Below, piece by piece: positions 53,656 to 62,473 of a stretch of 64,000 nucleotides of DNA; positions within the stretch are counted from its first letter, which is position 1; each line of letters opens with the position of its first letter. The DNA is from Flammeovirga sp. EKP202. GTDB lineage: Bacteria > Bacteroidota > Bacteroidia > Cytophagales > Flammeovirgaceae. A program made the position numbers and the translations under genes. Under the pieces are notes generated by a model. The model did no database searches. It was not told the DNA's origin and worked only from the letters and a program-made list of their open reading frames with translations. Where the stretch lies: positions 1-64,000 of the forward strand of contig NZ_JACVVP010000011.1 of assembly GCF_014534745.1 (NCBI RefSeq), read 5' to 3'.

Positions 53656-56154
53656 ATGAGATTTAGTAATTATTTATGGCTATTATTATTAATGCCAATG
53701 TCAGTTTGGGCACAGTCCAAAGAGCAAGTCGATTTCAATAAAGATTGGAAGTTCTATAAAGGTACAGTGGAGAACGGCGAGAAGAATACTGTCAATGATG
53801 AAAAATGGGCTACAGTTCGAATTCCACATGATTGGGCTATCGCAGGTCCTTTTTCAGATGAATATAATGCAAGAAGTGGTGGATTGCCATTTCACGGTGA
53901 AGGTTGGTACAGAAAGCATTTTACTTTGACCAACACTCAAAAAGACAAGCAAGTGGCGATTGAATTTGAAGGAGTGATGAACAACTCTGAAGTTTGGATC
54001 AATGAGCACTATTTAGGAAAAAGACCTTTTGGTTACATCGGTTTTGAATATGACCTAACACCTTACCTAAACAAAGAAGGAGAAAACGTAATTGCAGTGA
54101 AAGTAGCACCTGAAGATCTTTCTTCAAGATGGTATCCTGGCGCTGGTATGTATAGAAAAGTTTGGTTGAATGTAAACAACCCTGTTCATATTGCACATTG
54201 GGGTACTTTCGTAAAAGCAACCAATGTGACTTCAAAAGTAGCAACTGTTGAAATGGAAGTGGAAGTAGAAAACCACTTGAAAAATGATGAAGTCATCTCT
54301 ATTATTCAAAAAGTAATTTCTCCTGAAGGAAAAGTGGTGGAACTTTTGGAAACAAAGACTGTCGCTGAAGCAGGAAAAACAATCCATGCTTTTAAATCCT
54401 TCAATATGTTGAAGCCTCAGTTATGGTCACAAGAAAACCCAAATCTTTACCATCTAAAAACGGAGATCAAAAATCAGAAAGGAGAAGTAACGGATACTTA
54501 CATTTCTCGTTTTGGAATCAGAGATATTAAGTTTACAGCCAAAGAAGGATTTTTCTTAAATGGAAAATTGACGAAGTTTAGAGGTGTTTGTCTACACCAC
54601 GATTTAGGTCCTCTTGGTGCTGCTGTTAATCGTAGAGCGACAGAACGTCAGTTGCAAATCATGAAAGATATGGGCGTAAATGCAATCCGTACTTCTCATA
54701 ACCCTCCAAGTAGAGAGTTATTGGAATTATGTGATGAAATGGGATTAGTAGTCTTGGATGAAGCTTTTGATGAGTGGGGTGTTGCAAAAATTGAAAATGG
54801 TTATAATAAATATTTTGATGAGTGGCATGAGCGTGATTTAAGAGATATGATTCGTAGAGATAGAAACCACCCTTCTATTATTATGTGGAGTATCGGTAAC
54901 GAGATCTTGGAGCAAGCTAAAAAAGATGGTTGGAAAGTGGCACAGCGTTTGGCTGAAATCTGTCATGAGGAAGACCCATCAAGACCTAATACAGCAGGAT
55001 TCAATAACTATTATGGTTCTATCAAGAATAAGTTAGCAGACCAAGTTGATATTGTTGGTTTCAACTATAAGCCTGCTAAATATAAAGAAGTAATTGCCGC
55101 ACACCCAGAGTGGATCATTTATGGTTCTGAAACAGAATCAGTAACAAGTTCAAGAGGGGTTTATCATGATACTTTCTTAGAAAAGTATACCAAGTTTAGT
55201 GACAACCAAGTAACAAGTTATGATATTGTTGGGCCAGTTTGGGCGTACCCTCCAGATATGGAATTCAAATTCGAAAAAGAAAATCCATCAATTCTAGGTG
55301 AATTTATGTGGACAGGCTTTGATTATTACGGTGAACCTACTCCATACGGTGGTAGAGATAACTCTACAAATGGATATTGGAACGATGATTGGCCTTCAAA
55401 ATCGTCTTACTTTGGTGCAGTGGATTTATGTGGTTTCCCTAAAGATCGTTTTTACTTATATCAAAGTGAATGGACTGATACACCAATGTTACATTTACTT
55501 CCTCACTGGAACTGGAAAGGTTTTGAAGGAAAAGAAATTCCAGTATTTGCTTATACTAATGCAGAAGAGGTGGAATTATTCCTAAACGGAAAATCATTAG
55601 GTAAAAAAGTAAAAGGAGTAGATAAAGCTATCATCCCAGTGAAGTTTAGATTCTATGAGGGACCAAATAACTTTGAATCGCCGTATAGATTACGTTGGGA
55701 TGTTCCTTACGTAGCAGGGGAATTAAAAGCAGTATCATATATTAATGGAAAAGTAGTTGGTGAGGAAATTATCAATACTACTGGTAGAGCGAGAAACATT
55801 GAGCTTTCAGCAGATCGTCAAGTAATTTCTTGTAATGATGGTGAAGATCTAGTATATATCACTGCGAAAGCTGTTGATCAAAATGGTAACTTCTGTGCAA
55901 CATTCAACGGTGAATTACAGTTTGACGTAAAAGGAACAGGTACTTTTGAAGCTTCAGGAAACGGTGATGCTGCATCATTAATTACACCTAACAATAAGAA
56001 ATTAAAGTTTTTCAACGGTTTAGCATTAGTGATTGCAAGAGCCAATGAGGGACAAGAAGGTACAATTACCATTTCTGCAAAAGGAAAAGGTTTAAAATCG
56101 ACTTCTATTGAAGTAGAAACAAAAAAGACTGAGCAAGCGAAGGGATTGTTATAA
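53656..56154 (+). CDS. GH2 family beta-galactosidase-like enzyme
   Basis: An 832-residue exported glycoside hydrolase (signal peptide 1-19, cleaved at VWAQ). The order is sugar-binding jellyroll (about 25-175), Ig-like domain (180-290), TIM barrel (295-590) and C-terminal beta domains. The acid/base is Glu416 in SIGNEI; the nucleophile is probably Glu492 in YGSETES. Other GH2 marks are 'MGVNAIRTSHNPPSRELLEL' and DEAFDEWG. GH2 enzymes of this size with the GSETxSxxSSRG block are common in agar and porphyran loci, where they remove terminal galactose. The next gene is a GH86 porphyranase-like enzyme, so they likely act in series. A hairpin terminator follows. Confidence 0.88.
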   Translation: MRFSNYLWLLLLMPMSVWAQSKEQVDFNKDWKFYKGTVENGEKNTVNDEKWATVRIPHDWAIAGPFSDEYNARSGGLPFHGEGWYRKHFTLTNTQKDKQVAIEFEGVMNNSEVWINEHYLGKRPFGYIGFEYDLTPYLNKEGENVIAVKVAPEDLSSRWYPGAGMYRKVWLNVNNPVHIAHWGTFVKATNVTSKVATVEMEVEVENHLKNDEVISIIQKVISPEGKVVELLETKTVAEAGKTIHAFKSFNMLKPQLWSQENPNLYHLKTEIKNQKGEVTDTYISRFGIRDIKFTAKEGFFLNGKLTKFRGVCLHHDLGPLGAAVNRRATERQLQIMKDMGVNAIRTSHNPPSRELLELCDEMGLVVLDEAFDEWGVAKIENGYNKYFDEWHERDLRDMIRRDRNHPSIIMWSIGNEILEQAKKDGWKVAQRLAEICHEEDPSRPNTAGFNNYYGSIKNKLADQVDIVGFNYKPAKYKEVIAAHPEWIIYGSETESVTSSRGVYHDTFLEKYTKFSDNQVTSYDIVGPVWAYPPDMEFKFEKENPSILGEFMWTGFDYYGEPTPYGGRDNSTNGYWNDDWPSKSSYFGAVDLCGFPKDRFYLYQSEWTDTPMLHLLPHWNWKGFEGKEIPVFAYTNAEEVELFLNGKSLGKKVKGVDKAIIPVKFRFYEGPNNFESPYRLRWDVPYVAGELKAVSYINGKVVGEEIINTTGRARNIELSADRQVISCNDGEDLVYITAKAVDQNGNFCATFNGELQFDVKGTGTFEASGNGDAASLITPNNKKLKFFNGLALVIARANEGQEGTITISAKGKGLKSTSIEVETKKTEQAKGLL

Positions 56155-56162
56155 GAAAATGA

Positions 56163-56226
56163 GGTAGGAGTGAAGAAAGATAAAAATATAGTGAGGTATA
56201 CTTTTTATTCTTCTTCCTACCTTTTC
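56163..56226 (+). terminator. Terminator after the GH2 gene
   Basis: GGTAGGAGTGAAGAAAGATA (from 56163) pairs with the complementary TTCTTCTTCCTACC strand ending at 56221, with one or two bulges, followed by TTTT. Confidence 0.6.
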
Positions 56227-56241
56227 ACCTTACTACTTATT

Positions 56242-56644
56242 ACACTGTAAACTAAGTTTTCGGCTTTTAGAAATCAGGAGATTTCTGATGATTTATTGGA
56301 CACGAATGACGCTATCGCTTAACATTCGCGCCAATGGGTTTTCTACCCTTTTAGTTTGATAGTGCTTCCCCTGGCCTTGAAGGGAAAAGCGTTAAAAATT
56401 TCATGCATAGAGCCGTTAAAAATGATTTTGCTGTCTGAGCATCTCAAAACGATGAAGTTTTGATCGAGTTAACCTCAGAATAGGCGAGAGAAATAGAATT
56501 TAGCTTTTGACTTCTAAGCCTTGACTTTTTTGCTTCGTTTTTGTGTTAATACAAAAATGAAGAAGAAGGATGTTTGAAAGTGAATACTATAAAAGTTAGT
56601 GGAAAGATCGATTGAAAGCTACCAAAAAAACTAGTCTACTTAAT
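56242..56644 (+). repeat. MITE-like intergenic repeat, copy 10 (full length)
   Basis: A 403-bp copy in standard order, with left end ACACTGTAAACTAAGTTTTC and the TCAAAAC/GTTTTGA loop variant shared with copy 1. The right terminal repeat is diverged. ACTTATT stands directly outside both ends (56235-56241 and 56645-56651), the best target-site-duplication candidate in the window. It separates GH2 from GH86. Confidence 0.82.
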
Positions 56645-56680
56645 ACTTATTATTTTTTTAATTACGACATTAGAAACGGA

Positions 56681-58531
56681 ATGAATACAAAATTATCAAA
56701 GTGGATCGGCACTACAATAGTAGGCATGAGTCTACTATCAACAACAGGCTACGCACAAAATACAATCACAGTAAACCCTACAATCCAATGTTATTTAGGA
56801 GAGACTACTTCTGAACTTGATCGAGGAAAATACATGCAAGCGCATATTTGGTTTGGAGAAAAAGAAGATCAGGATTTTGAAGCGTTTAAAAACGAATACA
56901 ATATTTCCTCAGAGTACAAAGGGTCAAGAAGATTCTGGAGCCCATTGAGTACAGTGAAGAACTGGAAGAGACCTAAAGTAAAAAATAAATTCAACGGAGA
57001 AAGGAAAGTACAGCCTTATTCGGTGATTACAGGCAGAGCAACCAACTTCTTCTATGATCGAAGTGTGGATTATTCAGAAGCGGATGTAGCAGAATATTCA
57101 AAAGATTTAGCGGCTTATATTGCAGAACGTTTCAAAAAAGATTGGGTTGAGATGCCCTCTATCTATGAACCGTACAATGAGCCAATGGTGCATGCAAAAG
57201 ACCTTTACCCAGGAAAAGGCAAGAAAGATAAATCGGACAAAGCCATCATTAAAATTTCGGAATCTCTAAGAGACATAGGACAAGCAATTCATGCTGTTCC
57301 AGAATTGAAGAATATGAAAGTGGCAGGGTATGCCTCTGCATGGCCGGCTTTTGAAGTAGGCGACTTTAATGTTTGGGATACGCGTTATCGTACTTTTATT
57401 GACATAGCGGGTAAAGACATGGATATCTTATCCGTACACCTTTATGACGGTAAAGGCTTGAACAATTCTGGTGGACGTCGTTCAGGTTCTAATGCTGAAG
57501 CGATTTTAGATTTGATTGAAGCTTACTCTTACATTAGTCTTGGAGAGGTAAAACCAATTGCAATTACAGAATATGGCCGTTTGGTTGATGATCAACCGGG
57601 CTGGACGGCAAAAAATGGAAAATCAAATTATCACCCTATTGAAAACTCACAAGCTGTAAGGTCTCAAATGCATTTAGCCATGGGCTTTATGGAAAGAGGT
57701 GATAATATTGTATGTGCGATTCCATTTTCAACAGGAAAACAATCGCCTACAAAAAAGTTTGCTAAAGCAGGCCTTTGGACCAAAGGTGAAAATGGCGGAT
57801 GGGAATTGACTTCGAGAAAATATTTCTTTGAAGTACTGAAAGACGTAAAAGGTAACCGTGTACACATCGGTTCAGATAATGTAGATATTCAAACGCAAGC
57901 TTTTGTTGACGGCAAGCAATTGTATGTGATTTTAAATAACTTAAATGAAGAGACACAAACATTAAACCTTGCTATTGACGAATTGAAAGGTCTGAAGAAA
58001 GTAGAGACCAAAAGAATCAAAACCTATGTCAATCAGTTACCTGAATTGATCAAGGAAACGTCTAAAAAAGCACCATCGACAATAGATATTGCGTATGGAG
58101 AGACTATTATTTTAACTTATAATTTCTCAAAATCTCTTCCTACCAAAAAGAAAGAATACAGCACGAAGTATTACGCTAGTGAATACTTAAAACCAATCAA
58201 AGCCAATGAAGCGAGCACATTCAAATTCCAAAATGTATTGGCCGACGCAAAAGGAAGTGCTGTATTGCGTTTAGGCGTTGGTAGAGACCACGGTAAAAGC
58301 CTTCAGCCAGTAGTTACAGTCAATGGTCAAAAAGTAACATTGCCAGAGGATGTGATCCGTGGTTACGACCAACACAACAGAGGAAAATTCTTTGGATTAC
58401 TAGAAATCCCAGTCCCAGCAGAGTACCTAAAATCAGGTGAAAACGAAGTAAGCATTACTTTCCCTGACAGCAATGGTAGAATCAGCTCGGCAGTACTGAA
58501 AGTCATCGGTTTCTCAAAGAAAAACAGCTAG
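56681..58531 (+). CDS. GH86 beta-porphyranase/agarase
   Basis: About 616 residues from the ATG at 56681, which opens a proper signal peptide (MNTKLSKWIGTTIVGMS..., cleaved near GYAQ). The in-frame ATG at 56612 lies inside repeat copy 10 and is rejected. GH86 features are QAHIWFGEK, the acid/base block YEPYNEPMVH (Glu167), ILSVHLYDGKG and the nucleophile block AITEYG (Glu297), followed by two C-terminal beta domains. GH86 enzymes cut agarose or porphyran inside the chain. With the GH2 next to it, red-algal galactan use is likely. There is no SusC/D pair or sulfatase here, so this is a minimal or partial locus. A clear terminator follows. Confidence 0.88.
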   Translation: MNTKLSKWIGTTIVGMSLLSTTGYAQNTITVNPTIQCYLGETTSELDRGKYMQAHIWFGEKEDQDFEAFKNEYNISSEYKGSRRFWSPLSTVKNWKRPKVKNKFNGERKVQPYSVITGRATNFFYDRSVDYSEADVAEYSKDLAAYIAERFKKDWVEMPSIYEPYNEPMVHAKDLYPGKGKKDKSDKAIIKISESLRDIGQAIHAVPELKNMKVAGYASAWPAFEVGDFNVWDTRYRTFIDIAGKDMDILSVHLYDGKGLNNSGGRRSGSNAEAILDLIEAYSYISLGEVKPIAITEYGRLVDDQPGWTAKNGKSNYHPIENSQAVRSQMHLAMGFMERGDNIVCAIPFSTGKQSPTKKFAKAGLWTKGENGGWELTSRKYFFEVLKDVKGNRVHIGSDNVDIQTQAFVDGKQLYVILNNLNEETQTLNLAIDELKGLKKVETKRIKTYVNQLPELIKETSKKAPSTIDIAYGETIILTYNFSKSLPTKKKEYSTKYYASEYLKPIKANEASTFKFQNVLADAKGSAVLRLGVGRDHGKSLQPVVTVNGQKVTLPEDVIRGYDQHNRGKFFGLLEIPVPAEYLKSGENEVSITFPDSNGRISSAVLKVIGFSKKNS

Positions 58532-58568
58532 AACACTCACTCTCAGTATAGATTCATTTGATTAAAAG

Positions 58569-58597
58569 AAAGGCAGGAGCAATTCCTGTCTTTTTTG
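58569..58597 (+). terminator. Terminator after the GH86 gene
   Basis: AAAGGCAGGA (58569-58578) pairs with TCCTGTCTTT (58584-58593), one G-T pair, followed by TTTG. The A-rich side can act for the convergent gene on the other strand. Confidence 0.85.
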
Positions 58598-58598
58598 T

Positions 58599-59282
58599 TT
58601 ACTCATAAATCCACATCAGCATATTCTTATTTTGTTTCAATAACGTATCTAAGTACCTCATGGTATCATTGGAAACAGCCGGACATCCCCAACCTTCCGG
58701 AGTACCAATTGGAAAAGTCTCTTCGTCTTTCACTTTTTCCCAAGAGTGTAAAACAATTATTCTTTTATAGGCATTACTATTGGTCGATTCTAAGCCATGC
58801 ATTTTATAATTTACTTTGATGCCCCAGCTACTGACACCTCTTTGGCCCATTCTATATTTACCTAGGGAGGAAAGGTGGCTTTCTGGTACATTGCTAAATT
58901 GTGGTTTGGCTCTTGTTTGATCATCAGACCAGTACGCATTACCACAACCATGTGCGACAAGGGCTTTTTTGATTACTTCTTTTTTTACGAAGTCATACAC
59001 AAAAAGCCTCAAATTACCAGAATGTATTCCCATATCTACAAGGATACAATAGTTTTGAGAAAGGTTATTTTCCTTACAATAAGTGCGTGCTTTTTCTGCT
59101 TTCTTTTGGATCCTTTGTTGGACCTCGTTTAAGTTAAAGTTGAGGGAATCACATTCGTACTTATTTTCTTCGGTAAAAGCGATATCTTCCCAATTATCAT
59201 CCCATGAAGTAGTTCCGTCTTCTTGGCAAAAAACATCGATTGAAAATAATAAAAGGAGTAAAAAAATAGGATAAAGTTGCAT
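58599..59282 (-). CDS. Murein L,D-transpeptidase catalytic domain family protein (YkuD_2 type)
   Basis: A 227-residue exported protein (signal peptide 1-19, cleaved near VFCQ). The L,D-transpeptidase-like core has the motif MHGLESTNSNAYKR (His162), IVLHS (His179) and GWGCPAVS with catalytic Cys200. This is the variant (YkuD_2) catalytic family, which differs from classical ErfK enzymes and is common in Bacteroidota. It likely works on peptidoglycan in the periplasm. It is alone on its strand and converges on GH86 with a shared terminator. Confidence 0.85.
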   Translation of the reverse strand: MQLYPIFLLLLLFSIDVFCQEDGTTSWDDNWEDIAFTEENKYECDSLNFNLNEVQQRIQKKAEKARTYCKENNLSQNYCILVDMGIHSGNLRLFVYDFVKKEVIKKALVAHGCGNAYWSDDQTRAKPQFSNVPESHLSSLGKYRMGQRGVSSWGIKVNYKMHGLESTNSNAYKRIIVLHSWEKVKDEETFPIGTPEGWGCPAVSNDTMRYLDTLLKQNKNMLMWIYE

Positions 59283-59680
59283 GTTGTCAGATGAGTAACA
59301 TTAAATAAAATGGAATTTATTAAAAATGATGCATATACCAACTAACAACTATAATAATACTTTTAAATACTCTTGCATTAAATTTAGGTGTATTGGAGAA
59401 GTGTATGTTTAATATAAACTATTTGTTATTGATTTCCTATTACTAGTGCTTTGTGATAAGGTTAGTTGTTGATTGTAATAGGCTATTATACAGTAGTATT
59501 AAGTAGTTTTGATATAAGTGCATTGACTTTAATGAGAAAATTAAATAAAAATCATGTTTAACGATAAACTATAACTCCTTGACGATTTTCTCTAGATGTT
59601 TGAAGTGAATTTCAAAGACCTTTATAATGTAATCAAACGGTAATTGATTCATTTAAAAAACACTTTAAACAAATAGAACA
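59283..59680. other. Intergenic region upstream of the C45 hydrolase operon
   Basis: About 400 bp with no gene, no strong hairpin and no repeat copy. It carries the divergent promoters of the L,D-transpeptidase-like gene and the C45 operon. Confidence 0.4.
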
Positions 59681-60946
59681 ATGAGTATTATTAAAAACGA
59701 ACAGGTTTTCCCTCAACAAAAAATGACGCAGTATTTCCCAAATAAAACAGGTGAATATTGTAAACCAACTCACATTATCGTAGAAGGAACTTGGGAGGAA
59801 ATGGGATATGATTTAGCAACCATTGGTAGAGATCAATTTGGTGTTCAATTGAAAAAATATTTTGACCCAATGTACGGTGAGGCTAGACGCAGTTATATGG
59901 AGAAACATTATCCGGAAATGATTGAAATGCAAAAGGGTGTGTTTAAAGCTTTTGGTCTACCTGAAGATAATAATGAATATGACGGTACAAGTTTAGCTTT
60001 TGATTGGTACGATGAGAATTATGATGGCTTTGACATGGGTTCTTTAAAAACATGTTCTAATGCCGTTTTACCAAAAGAAAAAACAGACAATGGCTCAACG
60101 TATGTTTCAAGAAATTATGATATGAGTGCTTTAGTACTTTGGAGTCCGTTGTTTGGAAAGCCTGCTCCTGAAGGTGCTTGGGGACATGCAGAACGTTGGG
60201 TGGTTGTAGAATTCAGACCTGAGAATGGCCCTAAAACAATCATGAGTGGTACCAATGAACTACTCACACCTTATGTAGATGCGATCAACGAACATGGATT
60301 ATTTGTGACGATGCTTCGTGATCCTGAAACGATTGGTAAAGAGGCAGGTCCTTCTAGTGGTGGGGACATTGCAGGTTTAGCCAATACACATATTTTACAT
60401 CAATTAGTGAGTACTTGTAAGACAGTAGAAGAAGCTAAAAAAGTATTGTTGGAAAGTAGAGTGACACAAACTTTCTTGAACTTCCATATTCCAATTGTAG
60501 ATAGAGAGGGGAATGCGACAGTATTTGAAATTGATAAGCATTCGGGTGCCTATGTATTTACAGACCGTGAAGAAGGAGAGCCATTCTTTGTGACAAATCA
60601 CGCCGTACACCTTCACCCTACACCAGATACCTATCCTGATACTCCAGATATTGCTGCTCATAATACTTATACAAGACAGCGTATTTTAAGAGAAACCTAC
60701 AAAAACTTTGAAGGTCCACTAAACCGTGAACACGCTACTCAATTAATGGATGCTGTACATTGTGCTTTTGTGGATGAAGAGTTAGCAGAGGCAGGTCCAA
60801 GCGAAAGGTCTTTACAAGAAATCAATGCTGACCTAACGAAAGCTGAAATCAGAATTCGTTGGTACTTAGGGGACAAAGGACCTATTGAAGGAACTGAAAA
60901 CGATTTAGAAGATATTAGAAGCGAGTGGGTAACGTTCGGATTTTAA
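59681..60946 (+). CDS. C45-type Ntn hydrolase (acyltransferase/amidohydrolase family)
   Basis: A 421-residue protein without a signal peptide. It resembles the C45 family (isopenicillin-N acyltransferase and beta-alanyl amide hydrolases such as carcinine hydrolase), which cut linear amide bonds. The likely nucleophile is Cys125 in LKTCSNAVL, exposed by self-cleavage, with SRNYDM (143-148) supplying partners and NEHGLFVTMLRDPE further on. Substrates in the family range from acylated amino acids to antibiotics, so none is assigned. It heads a run of three co-directional genes with a CapA-like protein and a ThrE-type exporter. Confidence 0.78.
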   Translation: MSIIKNEQVFPQQKMTQYFPNKTGEYCKPTHIIVEGTWEEMGYDLATIGRDQFGVQLKKYFDPMYGEARRSYMEKHYPEMIEMQKGVFKAFGLPEDNNEYDGTSLAFDWYDENYDGFDMGSLKTCSNAVLPKEKTDNGSTYVSRNYDMSALVLWSPLFGKPAPEGAWGHAERWVVVEFRPENGPKTIMSGTNELLTPYVDAINEHGLFVTMLRDPETIGKEAGPSSGGDIAGLANTHILHQLVSTCKTVEEAKKVLLESRVTQTFLNFHIPIVDREGNATVFEIDKHSGAYVFTDREEGEPFFVTNHAVHLHPTPDTYPDTPDIAAHNTYTRQRILRETYKNFEGPLNREHATQLMDAVHCAFVDEELAEAGPSERSLQEINADLTKAEIRIRWYLGDKGPIEGTENDLEDIRSEWVTFGF

Positions 60947-60962
60947 TAAACTCAATTGGTAG

Positions 60963-60992
60963 CTGGGGAGCCATTAACTGCTCTCCAGTTTT
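60963..60992 (+). terminator. Intercistronic hairpin
   Basis: CTGGGGAG (60963-60970) pairs with CTCTCCAG (60981-60988), one mismatch, followed by TTTT. It lies between the C45 and CapA-like genes and may attenuate the operon. Confidence 0.55.
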
Positions 60993-61003
60993 AATTTAAA
61001 ATT

Positions 61004-62356
61004 ATGATGATGAAAAAATATAGAGCAATTGATATGCCTTTGGATTTCAAATTTACTATTGAGGGATTTTCGCCTGAGGCACAAAAGCAAATGAAAGAGT
61101 TCATTGATAAAGCGTATTCAAAAGGGAAGTGGAGAGCTACAGAGCAAATGTATTTTAACCCTAAAAGCACTGAATTTTGGGCTTATTACACCCAAAAGGC
61201 ATTCAACCCACTTAAAGAACCTATGAAAGGGTCGCAATTGAAAGAAAAATTAGCACCTTTTCGCAAAACCAATTTTGATTTAGCACCGAAATATTTTATA
61301 CCAGAAAATAAATATCGCATCAGTGCCGTAGGTGATTTGATGAGAGGAAAGCATGCAGCAGAATCAAAAGATAGGATTTATAATGCGGTGGATGATTTGG
61401 TTTTTGGTGCAGACTGTATTTATGGAAACCTTGAATCAACAATTGCCCCTGGTGAACCAATGGGAGTTGCAGAAGGATTGAAGTCTGGTGGTACACCAAG
61501 CATTGGGTTAACAAAAGAAGAATATGAGGGTTTAACAAGGCATAATGGACGAAAGTTTGATGTACTTCAATTGGCCAATAATCATGTAATGGACAATGGT
61601 CAAGAGGGTATAGAACTCAATATGTCCGTACTTAATGAAGATGAGATCAGTTTTACAGGGGTCTATGAAAATGCTTCAGATGCACAAGAAGTAACGTATA
61701 CCTCACATAAAGGAATTAAGATTGGTTGGGTGGCCCATACTTTTTCCGTGAATTTTAAACCTATTCCAGAAGGCGAACCTTGGTTGGTTGATATTACTTC
61801 GTTCTGTGTTGAAGAAAATCCGGATATGAGTAAAATTAAACAGGAGATCAAACAAGCGAGACAAGAAGGGTGCGATTTAGTGATCGTTACACCGCACTGG
61901 GGTGCAGAGTGGGAGTTTTTCCCTTGGCCTCAACAGATGGATTGGGCCTATCAATTTGCAGAATTAGGTGCTGATGCAGTGATTGGGACACACCCACATG
62001 TGATTCAGCCGGTAGAAATCTATCAACCAGAAAGTGATCCCAATAAATCAGTCCCGATATTATATAGTTTAGGAAACTTTATACCAACAGCAGGACCTGC
62101 TTATACGGTATTGAGCCTTGTAGCTAATTTGACAATATCGAGAGGTAGAATGAATGAAACAGATCGTACTTTGATCACGGAATTAGAAATTACTCCTGTT
62201 GCATTTATGGGTGAAGAAGAGGACGAGAAGGTATATGCTTCAGTCGTACCGTTAGCTCAATTAGATCAAATGGAACTTGATACTGAAACTTCTCAATATG
62301 TGAAAGAAATTAGTACTTATGCAGATTTTGTGATTGGTAAGGATTGGAGAAAATAA
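61004..62356 (+). CDS. CapA-family (poly-gamma-glutamate capsule type) metallophosphoesterase-like protein
   Basis: A 450-residue protein of the CapA (PGA_cap) family: AVGDLMRGKHAAE, GNLESTIAPGEP, LQLANNHVMDNG, 'DLVIVTPHWGAEWEFFPWPQ', GADAVIGTHPHVIQP and ILYSLGNFI occur in the expected order. The calcineurin-like metal-site residues (Asp, Asn-His, His-x-His) are present. No signal peptide is seen, and no CapB/CapC synthetase is nearby, so capsule synthesis is unlikely; many stand-alone members have unknown hydrolytic roles. It follows the C45 gene by 57 bp. Confidence 0.85.
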   Translation: MMMKKYRAIDMPLDFKFTIEGFSPEAQKQMKEFIDKAYSKGKWRATEQMYFNPKSTEFWAYYTQKAFNPLKEPMKGSQLKEKLAPFRKTNFDLAPKYFIPENKYRISAVGDLMRGKHAAESKDRIYNAVDDLVFGADCIYGNLESTIAPGEPMGVAEGLKSGGTPSIGLTKEEYEGLTRHNGRKFDVLQLANNHVMDNGQEGIELNMSVLNEDEISFTGVYENASDAQEVTYTSHKGIKIGWVAHTFSVNFKPIPEGEPWLVDITSFCVEENPDMSKIKQEIKQARQEGCDLVIVTPHWGAEWEFFPWPQQMDWAYQFAELGADAVIGTHPHVIQPVEIYQPESDPNKSVPILYSLGNFIPTAGPAYTVLSLVANLTISRGRMNETDRTLITELEITPVAFMGEEEDEKVYASVVPLAQLDQMELDTETSQYVKEISTYADFVIGKDWRK

Positions 62357-62394
62357 ACTCTTCCTCAAAATACAGCTGTTTTGTATTAGCCTAG

Positions 62395-62430
62395 TGCTGT
62401 AAGGACGTTGCATTGTAACGTCCTTGCTTA
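62395..62430 (+). repeat. Isolated copy of the MITE 'hairpin' palindrome
   Basis: AAGGACGTTGCA and TGTAACGTCCTT arms, at 62401-62425, match the palindrome found inside copies 2, 5 and 9. Here it occurs without the terminal inverted repeats, between the CapA-like and ThrE-like genes. Confidence 0.6.
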
Positions 62431-62473
62431 GTACTGAACCATTTACTGTACAATTTAGAATGCAAATCTATTT

